Positions 54,921-64,000 of a stretch of DNA of 64,000 bases are shown here, piece after piece. Source of the stretch: Prescottella sp. R16 (lineage in GTDB: Bacteria > Actinomycetota > Actinomycetes > Mycobacteriales > Mycobacteriaceae); assembly GCF_030656875.1 (NCBI RefSeq), contig NZ_CP130943.1, forward strand, positions 2,418,001 to 2,482,000, written 5' to 3'. How positions within the stretch are numbered: the stretch's first letter is position 1; each line of letters begins with the position of its first letter. Position numbers and translations under genes: made by a program. The notes beneath the pieces are model-generated. The model saw nothing but the letters and a program-made list of their open reading frames with translations, did not search any database and was not told where the DNA came from.

Positions 54921-54976
54921 ATCGCCTGGTCAGACCCCTGCCGGCTCAGGACACTTCCGAGAAGTCCCAGGTAGAC

Positions 54977-55007
54977 CGGAGGGGGCGGGATGATCCCGCC
55001 CCCTCCG
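54977..55007 (-). terminator. Terminator after tyrS
   Basis: A GC-rich inverted repeat (54977-54991 with 54993-55007; effectively 12-13 bp with a 5-base loop), 34 bases past the tyrS stop on the minus strand. A further 5 bp can pair outside one mismatched bulge. Confidence 0.8.
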
Positions 55008-55040
55008 AGGTCTCATATCGTCGACGTGATGCCGGACACG

Positions 55041-56318
55041 TCAGCCTGCGAGCACCTTGATGCCGGCGAAGTTCTTGCGTCCCCGTCGGACGACCAGCCA
55101 CTGTCCGTGCAGCAGATCGCCGGCCTCGGGAGCCCAGTCGTCGGCGGAGATGCGCTGGTTGTTGACGTACGCGCCGCCTTCCTTGACGGCCCTGCGTGCC
55201 GCGCCCTTGCTGTCGCACAGCCCGCTCTCGACGAGCAGGTCGACGATCGTGCGCGGCTGGCCGGCACCGATCTCGGCGATCGAGGCCTCCTTCAGAGCGG
55301 ACGCGAGGGTGGACTCGTCGAGCTCCGTGAGCTCCGCCCGCCCGAACAGTGCCTGGCTCGCGAGCTCGACCGCGTCGGTGTTCACCCGTCCGTGGACGAG
55401 GGTCGTCATCTCCGCGGCCAGCCGGCGCTGGGCTTCACGGGCCTGCGGGCGTTCCGCCGTCGCCGTCTCGAGCTCGGCCAGTTCCTCCTGGGTGAGGAAC
55501 GTGAACCAGCGCAGGTACCGCATGACGTCGGCGTCACCGGTGTTCACGAAGTACTGGTACCAGGCGTAGGGGCTGGTCATCTCGGGATCGAGCCAGAGGC
55601 TGCCGCCACCGGTGGACTTGCCGAACTTCTTGCCGTCGGCCGAGGTGACGAGCGGCACCGTCATGGCGTGCACGGACGCGCCGTCGAGCTTCCGGTTGAG
55701 GTCGACACCGGCGACGATGTTGCCCCACTGGTCGGATCCGCCGACCTGGAGCGAGCAACCGTAGTTGCGGCGCAGGTGCACGTAGTCGTTGGCCTGCAGC
55801 AGCATGTAGCTGAACTCGGTGTACGAGATGCCGTCGGATTCGAGGCGACGCTTGACGGTGTCGCGGGCGAGCATGACGTTCACGGAGAAGTGCTTGCCGA
55901 TGTCGCGCAGGAAGTCGATCGCGGACAGCTTCGACGTCCAGTTGGCGTTGTTCTCGATGATCGCGCCGGTCGGGGAATCGTCGAAGTCGACGAAACGCTC
56001 GAGCTGTCCACGGATACGCTGCGCCCAGTCGGCGACCGTGTCCGCCGAGTTCATGACCCGCTCACCGACGTCGCGAGGGTCGCCGATCATGCCGGTGGCG
56101 CCGCCGGCGAGGACGATCGGGCGGTGCCCGGCGCGCTGGAAACGCTTGAGGGCGAGCAGGGGCACGAGGTGGCCGGCGTGCAGGCTCGGTCCGGTCGGGT
56201 CGAAGCCCGCATACAACGTGACCGGCCCGGCCTCGGTTTCGCGACGCAGGGCGTCCAGATCGGTCGACTGGGCGATGAGCCCCCGCCAGGTCAGTTCGTC
56301 AAGGATGTTCTCGGTCAC
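55041..56318 (-). CDS. tyrS: Tyrosyl-tRNA synthetase
   Basis: A 425-residue class I synthetase. The HIGH-type motif is in [10 protein letters not shown] near 45, the KMSKS-type motif is KKFGKST near 230, and a C-terminal S4 domain binds tRNA. GTG 56318 matches the expected N-terminus ([20 protein letters not shown]); ATG 56330 is a possible extension. It ends before the rrn promoters and shares orientation with mpg upstream. Confidence 0.96.
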   Translation of the reverse strand: MTENILDELTWRGLIAQSTDLDALRRETEAGPVTLYAGFDPTGPSLHAGHLVPLLALKRFQRAGHRPIVLAGGATGMIGDPRDVGERVMNSADTVADWAQRIRGQLERFVDFDDSPTGAIIENNANWTSKLSAIDFLRDIGKHFSVNVMLARDTVKRRLESDGISYTEFSYMLLQANDYVHLRRNYGCSLQVGGSDQWGNIVAGVDLNRKLDGASVHAMTVPLVTSADGKKFGKSTGGGSLWLDPEMTSPYAWYQYFVNTGDADVMRYLRWFTFLTQEELAELETATAERPQAREAQRRLAAEMTTLVHGRVNTDAVELASQALFGRAELTELDESTLASALKEASIAEIGAGQPRTIVDLLVESGLCDSKGAARRAVKEGGAYVNNQRISADDWAPEAGDLLHGQWLVVRRGRKNFAGIKVLAG

Positions 56319-56326
56319 GCACCCGA

Positions 56327-56962
56327 TCATCCCACCGCCGGTGCCCGCGGACTGCGCCGGTACGCCGAGACCGCGGCCGAACCGGGAACCCACAGCCGCC
56401 ACGGCCGATCCGCGGCGACGGCCACCCCCACCCGCGGCCCGCTCCGGACCTCGTCGACGGAACACAGTTCGAGTGACATGCCCGGGTCGGTGCCGAACAG
56501 GTCGATTCCGTTGTGGTCGAGGGACAGTCCGAGCGCACTGCCGAGATTCCCGGGGCCGCGGGCGGCGTCGGACGGGCGGCGGATCGCGGGACGTCGCGTC
56601 GCAACCAGGTCGTCGCCGGACAGGATCTCGGCGGCACGCATGAGCACACCGCCCGCGACACCGTCGCGTCCGTACGACACGTTGGCGCAGAAGTGCATGC
56701 CGTAGCTGCGGTACACGTACAGGTGCCCGGCGTCCCCGAACATCACCGCGTTGCGCGGGGTGCGTCCGCGGTACGAGTGTGCCGCCGGATCGGGCCACGG
56801 CCCGTCCGGTTCGCCGCCGTACGTCTCGACCTCGACGATGCGGGCCCGCACGGACCCGACCGTCAGCACCGCTCCGAGTACCGCGCGTGCGGCCGTGAGC
56901 GGATGGTCGGCGTCGCGCAGGATCTCACGTCCGTTCGAGGCCACACTGCCGTTCGGGGTCAC
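56327..56962 (-). CDS. mpg: 3-methyladenine DNA glycosylase, AAG/MPG type
   Basis: A 211-residue base-excision glycosylase of the AAG family. The catalytic Glu is in [14 protein letters not shown] at ~41-54, and the DNA-intercalating/active-site segment is [16 protein letters not shown]. Length fits. It lies 9 bases upstream of tyrS and is probably co-transcribed with it (Rv1688-Rv1689 order). Divergent from the ABC transporter. Confidence 0.92.
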   Translation of the reverse strand: MTPNGSVASNGREILRDADHPLTAARAVLGAVLTVGSVRARIVEVETYGGEPDGPWPDPAAHSYRGRTPRNAVMFGDAGHLYVYRSYGMHFCANVSYGRDGVAGGVLMRAAEILSGDDLVATRRPAIRRPSDAARGPGNLGSALGLSLDHNGIDLFGTDPGMSLELCSVDEVRSGPRVGVAVAADRPWRLWVPGSAAVSAYRRSPRAPAVG

Positions 56963-57071
56963 GCCCTCGATTCAACACCGGTCCGATGCGGAGGCGGCGT
57001 TGACCACGATCACCGACTGGACGACGATGTCGAGGAGTACCGTGCACGCCGGCCGAGGAATCGAGGCGGAC

Positions 57072-57800
57072 ATGACCGACTCCCCTGCTGTGGAGGCCCG
57101 CGGTCTGACCGTGCGCCGCGGTGACGTTCTCGCCCTCGACGACGTGACCGTCTCGATCCCCGCCGGATCCGTCACCGGGCTGCTCGGACCGTCGGGCTGC
57201 GGTAAGACCACGTTCATGCGGTCCGTCGTCGGGACGCAGATCGTCGAGTCCGGGGAGGTGACCGTCCTCGGCAGTCCCGCGGGGGCGTCCGGGCTGCGGC
57301 GTCGGATCGGGTACGTGACGCAGGACCCGTGCGTGTACCTCGATCTGTCGGTCCGCGACAACGTCCGCTATTTCGCCGCCACGTACGCCGCGGAATCCGA
57401 TGCCGTGGACGAGACGATCGACGCCGTCGGCCTGACGAGTCACGCCCGGCACCGGGCGTCGGATCTGTCCGGGGGCCAGCTCGGACGCGTGTCGCTGGCG
57501 TGCGCGTTGGTGGGCCGCCCGGAACTCCTCGTCCTCGACGAACCGACCGTCGGCCTGGATCCGGTTCTGCGGGCCGATCTGTGGGAACACTTCGACTCGC
57601 TCGCCGCGGCCGGCACGACGCTGATCGTGTCCAGTCACGTCATGGACGAAGCCGACCACTGCGAGGGACTGCTACTGATGCGGGACGGGCGTCTCCTCGC
57701 GCACCTGGCGCCGGACGATCTGCGGGCCCGCACCGGGAAGACGAATCTCGAGGAGGCATTCCTCGCCCTCATCCGCGACCGGGTGGGGGCCGACCGATGA
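57072..57800 (+). CDS. ABC transporter ATP-binding protein (Rv1687c-like)
   Basis: A 242-residue ATPase: Walker A LLGPSGCGKTTFMRS, signature LSGGQLGRVSLACAL, Walker B LLVLDEPTVGLDP and switch His in VSSHVMDEAD. ABC-2 export type. ATG 57072 sits behind gaggcgg; in-frame starts up to 45 bases upstream are less well placed. Overlaps the permease by 4 bases. Confidence 0.93.
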   Translation: MTDSPAVEARGLTVRRGDVLALDDVTVSIPAGSVTGLLGPSGCGKTTFMRSVVGTQIVESGEVTVLGSPAGASGLRRRIGYVTQDPCVYLDLSVRDNVRYFAATYAAESDAVDETIDAVGLTSHARHRASDLSGGQLGRVSLACALVGRPELLVLDEPTVGLDPVLRADLWEHFDSLAAAGTTLIVSSHVMDEADHCEGLLLMRDGRLLAHLAPDDLRARTGKTNLEEAFLALIRDRVGADR

Positions 57801-58558
57801 TCGTCACACCCCGCATCTACGCGGCGAGCACCGTCCGCATCCTGCGACAGCTGCGCGGCGACCACCGGACCGTCGCGATGATCCTGGTGGTGCCGTCCCT
57901 GCTGATGGTGCTGCTGTACTTCCTGTACCAGAACGTGCCGACGCCACCCGGTGAGGTTCCACTGTTCGACCGGATCGCGATCACCATGCTCGGCATCATC
58001 CCGTTCATCGTGATGTTCCTGGTGACATCCATCGCGATGCAGCGGGAACGCAGCTCCGGCACCCTCGAGCGGCTGCTCACGACACCGTTGTCGAAACTCG
58101 ATCTGCTCGGCGGCTACGGCACCGCGTTCTCACTGGCCGCCACCGCGCAGGCCGCACTGGCCTGCGGTGTCGCGTTCGGCTTCCTGGGGCTGACCACCCG
58201 CGGCTCGCTCGGCTGGGTGATCCTCATCGCCGTCGTGAACGCGGTACTCGGCGTCGCACTCGGACTGCTGTGCAGCGCATTCGCCCGCACCGAGTTCCAG
58301 GCTGTCCAGTTCATGCCCGTCATCGTCATCCCGCAACTGCTGCTGTGCGGTCTGCTCGTGCCCCGCGGCCAGCTGCCCCAATGGCTCGAGTGGGTCAGCA
58401 ACGTGCTGCCGTTGAGCTACGCCGTCGAGGCGCTCCAGCAGGTCGCCACCCATCCCGGCACCACCGGGCTGATGTGGCGCGACATCGGTATCGTCGCCGG
58501 ATTCGTCGTCGCCGCCCTGTGCCTCGCTGCCGCCACCCTGCGACGGCGGACGCCGTGA
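57797..58558 (+). CDS. ABC-2 type transporter permease (Rv1686c-like)
   Basis: A 253-residue membrane protein with six likely helices (~26-44, ~62-82, ~105-127, ~135-158, ~168-190, ~225-247), the topology of ABC-2 exporters. The RERSSGTLERLLTTPL motif at ~82-97 is diagnostic of the family. ATGA overlap with the ATPase gene: together they form one exporter of unknown substrate, possibly a drug or lipid. Confidence 0.92.
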   Translation: MIVTPRIYAASTVRILRQLRGDHRTVAMILVVPSLLMVLLYFLYQNVPTPPGEVPLFDRIAITMLGIIPFIVMFLVTSIAMQRERSSGTLERLLTTPLSKLDLLGGYGTAFSLAATAQAALACGVAFGFLGLTTRGSLGWVILIAVVNAVLGVALGLLCSAFARTEFQAVQFMPVIVIPQLLLCGLLVPRGQLPQWLEWVSNVLPLSYAVEALQQVATHPGTTGLMWRDIGIVAGFVVAALCLAAATLRRRTP

Positions 58559-58562
58559 CCGG

Positions 58563-58778
58563 TCAGGCGTCGGCGGCGACGCCGCGGGCGAGGTAGTCCT
58601 CGTGTGCGGCGTCGTCGACGTCCGTGGCCTCGTCGATCAGCAACACCGGGATGCCGTTCTCGATGGGGTACGCGCGCCGCAGCCGTGGGTTGTAGAGCAC
58701 CTCGTCGCCGACCAACAGCAACGGCCCCTTGTCCTGCGGGCACGCCAGAATGCTGAGCAGAGTGGGATCAATAGCCAC
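58563..58778 (-). CDS. Trm112-like small protein (Rv1684-like)
   Basis: A 71-residue protein of the Trm112/YcaR family. Starts VAIDPTLLSILACPQDKGPL, with LRRAYPIENGIPVLLIDEA as the second family motif. Only one Cys remains, so the zinc ribbon of eukaryotic Trm112 is missing, which is usual for bacterial members. GTG 58778 has a gagagga site 6 bases upstream. Convergent with the ABC permease. Confidence 0.85.
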   Translation of the reverse strand: MAIDPTLLSILACPQDKGPLLLVGDEVLYNPRLRRAYPIENGIPVLLIDEATDVDDAAHEDYLARGVAADA

Positions 58779-58828
58779 GTGCAGTCCTCTCGGGGCCGTC
58801 GTCGGTTTCGACCGGTTCAGGCTACCGG

Positions 58829-61792
58829 CTAGGCCGGCATCTCCCCGTAGCGGGCGGCGACGGCCTTCGTGAACCGCTTGTACCGGCCGGTGGCCGTGTC
58901 GAGATGCCACGACCGCGCACTCGGCGCCGGCAGTCCCGCCGCCTGCAATGCGGCCGAGTTCGGCCGATACGACGCACCCAGCGGGATCGTGTCGACGACG
59001 TGCACGATGTCGGGGCACTGCGCGATCGGCAACTGCCCCAGCGCCGACGTGATCTCCGCGGCGCTCGGGACCCGGCCCCCGTCGACCGTGATCGCCGCGA
59101 CCGCCACCTTTCCGTCCCCCACCGGTACCCCGTAGGCGACCGCGAGACCGACCTGCGGCATCTCGCCCAGCACATCGACGATCGGCTGCGTGAACACCGG
59201 GCCACGCTCGGCTGCCACGACCGCCCGTTTGTGGTCGACGAGCCAGAAATCGCCGTCCGGATCGCGTCGGAACAGGTTCTCGGTGGGCACCCACGCGTCG
59301 CCCGCCGCGAACACCCCCCGCATGACGCCCGGCGCGAACTCGGCCCGGGTTCCCGGCCGTCCGAGCAGCAGGCCCACCTCGTCGTCGTCGCATTCGCGGA
59401 CGAACCCCTGCTCGTCCTCGAGCAGTCGTCCCTCGATCGGGTCGTACGCACCGATCCGCACGTCCGCGCTACCCGGCAGCGGCCGGCCCTTGGAGCCGAT
59501 CTTGGCGCCGGACACGTTCACCAGGACGACCTCGCCTTCGGTGGACGCGTAGAACTCGAGGACCCGGGCGGGTGCGAACCGTTCGGTGGTGCGCTTCCAC
59601 AGGCCCGGCGGCATGCCGGAACCGATGAACAACCGGATCGGATGCCCGTCCTCGAAGCGCAGCGTCTCCGCGTCGAGGATCTCGCGCATCATCGTCCACG
59701 TGTAGCTGACGACGGTGACGCCGTAGCGGTGCACCTCCTCCGCGAAGCTCTCCGGGTTCAGCCCCCGGGACAGCGCGATCCGGGCTCCACCGGCGATCGC
59801 ACCGCCGATCGTCGCCATGATGCCCGACGAATGATGCAGCGGGGCAAGGCAGTACACGGTGTCGCCGCGGCTGAGCGAGGCGGCCGACGCGGTACCGAAC
59901 GCGGACAGCGCCCACCGGTAGTTGGTGATGTACTTGGCCTCGAGGCTGCCACACGCGCCGCTGAAGACCACGAACGCGAGCTCCCGCGCAAGACCGGGAT
60001 CGGGCCGGTACCAGCCGGGCAGGGTCACCGCGCCGGGGTCGATCTGTTCGAGGTCGACGACGTCCGGTCCGAGTTCCACCGGGAGACCGCGGGATTCGCC
60101 GCCGCCGAGGACGAGCACCTTCTTGCCGGTCGAGACCGCGTCCGCGACATGGTCCGGGTCGGCGACGATCTTCTCGACCAGGCCCAGGCGGACGGCCTCG
60201 TCGAGGTCCCGTCCGGGCGGGAGCAGGACCGCGACGGCCCCGATCCGGGACAGTGCGGCGATCGCGACGAGCGCGCTGGGGCGGGTCGCCATGAGCACAC
60301 CGACGTGATTGGCGGGACGCACCCCCGAATGGACCAGGCCGCGGACCACGTTGTCGATGCGGGCGTTGACGGCCTCGTTGGTGTGGACCCGGTCGTCGAA
60401 CAGGAAGCATTCGCCCCCGGGCGCGTGCCGGCCCTGTTCGGCGAGCAGCAGCCCCAGCGAGATCCGGGAGTGCGACTGCAGCTGCCCCAACCGGACGAGC
60501 CGCGGCAGCGCCCGGGTCGCCTCGATCGAGAGTTCCTTCGTTCCGCGCACCGTGCCGGCCGCGAAATCCGCGATGCCCTTGCCGAATCCGACACCGACCT
60601 CCGCGATCGACGCGACCGTGTGGGTGATCCGGTTGGTGATGCTCACACCCGTGTCGTGGCCGGACGGCTCGTCGTGGATCATCACGTCCACCGCGTCCGG
60701 GCGCGGCCCGAGCCCCTCGCGCCAGCGCACCCAGCCGCCGGCCGTCGGCCACGTGTGCGACGCCGACGCGGACCCGACGACGAGACCGAAATGACCTGCG
60801 CGCAGCGTGGATTCGAACACCTCGGCGCGGGGTGCGGCCCGTTTGATGCCGCGAACCGCGAGCGGCTGCCCGATGTCGTCGACCTCGCCGACGAACGCGA
60901 GGATCGGGCACGTGAGCTCCGCGAGGCTGACCACGGTGTCCTTGATGACGAAACCGCCGGTCATCATGCGGTTGTGGACGATGAACTGCTTGAGCAGTTC
61001 CGCGACCGCCGGCCCCGACCACGCGACCCACCCGTCCTGCGACAGGAACCGGCGCTGCTGCTCGCGCGGCAACAGCGCATCCCGGTCGTGCAGCTGCAGG
61101 AGGAAGTCGATCCGTGATTTCGCGGTCTTCACCGGATCCAGCAGCTGAAATCCGGTGCGGGCCATCCAGCCGGCGATGGAGAACCGGGTGAACAGGTGAT
61201 CGGCCAGAATGTCGGCGCCCTTGCTGGCGATCCCGGCCGGAATGTTGAACGGCAACGCGGCCAGCGTGTCCACCGGCGCACCGAACGTGACGACACTCGC
61301 GACGTTGCGGCACCGCCGATACGCGGCCGCCTGATAGCAGAACATGCCACCCTGCGAATACCCGGACAGGTGGACGTCGCGTCCGGTGTGCTCGTGCACG
61401 AGATCGACGATCTCGTCGATCGCGAGAATGTGGTCGGTGAGCGTCCGGTTCCAGCCGCCCTCCTCGGAGTCCGGGGACCCGAAATCGACGACCCACGGGT
61501 CGAGGCCCTGCCCGCGCAGGATGCCGACTGCACCCTGGTCCCGGGTGACGTCGTACACGTCCGCCGACATCATCATCGGCGGGATCAACAGGATCGGCGG
61601 GCCCACCTCGGCGGGATCGGTGTCCGGGAAGTAGCGGCGCAGCCGGTACATGGGGGCCCGCTCGACGATCCGGAACGGGGACGGTGTCGCTCCCGTTTCC
61701 AGACCGCCGAGACGGACCACCTCGAGGCCGTTCTGCGCCGTGGCGACGGCTCGCCGCAGCGATCCCACCACATAGTCGGAGGTCAGACTCAC
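58829..61792 (-). CDS. Bifunctional alpha/beta-hydrolase - acyl-CoA synthetase-like fusion (Rv1683-like)
   Basis: A 987-residue fusion. The N-terminal half (~1-370) is a PHA-synthase/lipase-like hydrolase with nucleophile elbow GYSQGG (Ser146), Asp305/306 in VGEVDD and His334 in AGHFGL. The C-terminal half (~430-987) is an AMP-binding acyl-CoA synthetase fold; YASTEGEVVLVN and HHSSGIM are recognisable, but the ATP-loop reads FSGACGSLEAK at 610-620 instead of the usual TSGTTGxPK. GTG 61792 follows a gggggag site. Rv1683 has been linked to triacylglycerol/PHA metabolism; actual activity is uncertain. Confidence 0.88.
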   Translation of the reverse strand: MSLTSDYVVGSLRRAVATAQNGLEVVRLGGLETGATPSPFRIVERAPMYRLRRYFPDTDPAEVGPPILLIPPMMMSADVYDVTRDQGAVGILRGQGLDPWVVDFGSPDSEEGGWNRTLTDHILAIDEIVDLVHEHTGRDVHLSGYSQGGMFCYQAAAYRRCRNVASVVTFGAPVDTLAALPFNIPAGIASKGADILADHLFTRFSIAGWMARTGFQLLDPVKTAKSRIDFLLQLHDRDALLPREQQRRFLSQDGWVAWSGPAVAELLKQFIVHNRMMTGGFVIKDTVVSLAELTCPILAFVGEVDDIGQPLAVRGIKRAAPRAEVFESTLRAGHFGLVVGSASASHTWPTAGGWVRWREGLGPRPDAVDVMIHDEPSGHDTGVSITNRITHTVASIAEVGVGFGKGIADFAAGTVRGTKELSIEATRALPRLVRLGQLQSHSRISLGLLLAEQGRHAPGGECFLFDDRVHTNEAVNARIDNVVRGLVHSGVRPANHVGVLMATRPSALVAIAALSRIGAVAVLLPPGRDLDEAVRLGLVEKIVADPDHVADAVSTGKKVLVLGGGESRGLPVELGPDVVDLEQIDPGAVTLPGWYRPDPGLARELAFVVFSGACGSLEAKYITNYRWALSAFGTASAASLSRGDTVYCLAPLHHSSGIMATIGGAIAGGARIALSRGLNPESFAEEVHRYGVTVVSYTWTMMREILDAETLRFEDGHPIRLFIGSGMPPGLWKRTTERFAPARVLEFYASTEGEVVLVNVSGAKIGSKGRPLPGSADVRIGAYDPIEGRLLEDEQGFVRECDDDEVGLLLGRPGTRAEFAPGVMRGVFAAGDAWVPTENLFRRDPDGDFWLVDHKRAVVAAERGPVFTQPIVDVLGEMPQVGLAVAYGVPVGDGKVAVAAITVDGGRVPSAAEITSALGQLPIAQCPDIVHVVDTIPLGASYRPNSAALQAAGLPAPSARSWHLDTATGRYKRFTKAVAARYGEMPA

Positions 61793-61889
61793 CAGTGCAC
61801 TCCCCCAGCAAACCGTCGTGACTCGCGTCACAAGTCGTGTCGATGAGCCTCCACCCTACTGGGTTGGTGAACGCCGGGTAACACCGACT

Positions 61890-63329
<1,440 letters not shown>

Positions 63330-64000
63330 CTAGAGGCCCAGGTCGCGCTTCGCCGCGACCTTGGAGGACAGGCCGTGGATGTTGACGAAGCCCTTCGCGT
63401 ACGACTGGTCGAACGTGTCGCCCTCGTCGTAGGTGGCGAGGTTGAAGTCGTACAGCGACTCCGGGCTGCGACGGCCGTTGACGGTGATCGCGCCGCCGTG
63501 CAGGAACAGGCGGATGTCGCCGGTGACCCGCTCCTGGGTCTTCGCGACGAACGAGTCCAGCGCATCCTTGAGCGGCGAGAACCACAGGCCGTCGTACACC
63601 AGCTCGGACCAGCGCTGCTCCATCTGACGCTTGTAGCGGCCCAGCTCACGTTCGAGGGTGACGTGCTCGAGTTCCTGGTGCGCGGTGATGAGGACCATTG
63701 CGCCCGGGGCCTCGTAGATCTCGCGGCTCTTGATGCCGACGAGACGGTCCTCGACGACGTCGAGGCGGCCGACGCCCTGCGCGCCCGCCCGCTTGTTGAG
63801 CTCCTGGATGGCCTCGAGCACGGTGACCGGCTTGCCGTCGATCGCGACCGGCTTGCCCGCCTCGAAGCTGATGATCAGCTCGTCCGGGGTATTCCAGTTG
63901 AGGGTCGGGTCCTGCGTGTAGTCGTAGACGTCCTTGGTGGGGGCGTTCCACAGGTCCTCGAGGAAACCGGTCTCCACCGCGCGGCCCCACACGTTCTGGT
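63330..64000 (-). CDS. argG: Argininosuccinate synthase, 5' truncated by window edge
   Basis: The C-terminal ~223 residues of argininosuccinate synthase. The frame is open to the end of the window ([17 protein letters not shown]), so the real start lies outside. [20 protein letters not shown] and [14 protein letters not shown] are characteristic. It forms the usual argGH pair. Confidence 0.95.
   Translation of the reverse strand, partial: QNVWGRAVETGFLEDLWNAPTKDVYDYTQDPTLNWNTPDELIISFEAGKPVAIDGKPVTVLEAIQELNKRAGAQGVGRLDVVEDRLVGIKSREIYEAPGAMVLITAHQELEHVTLERELGRYKRQMEQRWSELVYDGLWFSPLKDALDSFVAKTQERVTGDIRLFLHGGAITVNGRRSPESLYDFNLATYDEGDTFDQSYAKGFVNIHGLSSKVAAKRDLGL

Larger units (their letters stand above)
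54432..55040 (-). other. rRNA operon leader and tyrS-rrn intergenic region
   Basis: A 609-base region without a gene. From high to low coordinate it holds the tyrS terminator, candidate promoters P1, P2 and P3, a boxA-like sequence (54621-54640) and the 5' arm of the 16S processing region. Confidence 0.8.

Overview
The window is about 70% GC and almost fully coding. It looks like chromosomal DNA of a mycolic-acid actinomycete (order Mycobacteriales), most likely Rhodococcus or a close relative. The grounds are the 16S/23S sequence style, frequent GTG starts, many 4-nt ATGA/GTGA gene overlaps, and a gene order that follows Mycobacterium tuberculosis blocks I know: guaB1-Rv1842c-Rv1841c, glcB, gcvB-Rv1830-Rv1829-Rv1828-garA-gcvH-Rv1825-Rv1824-Rv1823-pgsA2, engA-cmk-rluB-scpB-scpA-parA, xerD-Rv1700-pyrG-Rv1698-Rv1697-recN-ppnK-tlyA-Rv1693-Rv1692-Rv1691, tyrS-mpg-Rv1687c-Rv1686c, Rv1684-Rv1683, and argH-argG. 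I see no phage, insertion sequence, CRISPR array or plasmid signature. The species name is an inference.

Region by region. 1-4.6 kb (+): the 3' part of guaB1, two overlapping CNNM/CBS membrane proteins and a conserved protein of uncertain function. 4.8-8.1 kb: a 1084-residue Ser/Thr kinase, NB-ARC ATPase and LuxR fusion. 8.1-12.5 kb: a lipoate-protein ligase with a rearranged domain order, a hemerythrin-like protein, a 0.5-kb low-content gap and malate synthase G with a strong terminator. 12.5-17.6 kb: a mycothiol-type isomerase-fold protein, a membrane-anchored VWA protein coupled to a metallophosphoesterase, a small secreted protein and a methyltransferase.

17.7-26.8 kb (-): a metabolic and regulatory block. 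It holds glycine dehydrogenase under a tandem glycine riboswitch, two MerR regulators, a DUF151 nuclease, GarA, GcvH, a DUF881-Sbp-DUF881 trio and a CDP-alcohol phosphatidyltransferase. 26.9-31.7 kb: a Nudix enzyme, a DUF732 lipoprotein with a small partner, an Fe-S/flavin old-yellow-enzyme reductase downstream of a palindromic operator-like site, a DoxX protein and tRNA-Pro(GGG). 31.8-49.1 kb (-): a long housekeeping string for ribosome maturation (Der, RluB, TlyA), chromosome handling (ScpA, ScpB, ParA, XerD, RecN), nucleotide and cofactor synthesis (Cmk, PyrG, NadK) and cell separation (SteA, SteB/MctB).

49.2-54.9 kb (-): a complete rrn operon (16S-23S-5S, no spacer tRNA) with several candidate promoters. 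It sits between tyrS and the TPR/HAD/tlyA string, which are neighbours in M. tuberculosis. 55-64 kb: tyrS, mpg, a two-gene ABC exporter, a Trm112-like protein, a hydrolase/acyl-CoA-synthetase fusion with a degenerate ATP-binding loop, argH and the 3' part of argG. The least ordinary material is the glycine riboswitch and TTG start on gcvP, the operator-like palindrome at 30.7 kb, the rrn insertion, the repeat-rich proteins near 28.2 and 48.9 kb, and the degenerate adenylation motif near 59.9 kb.
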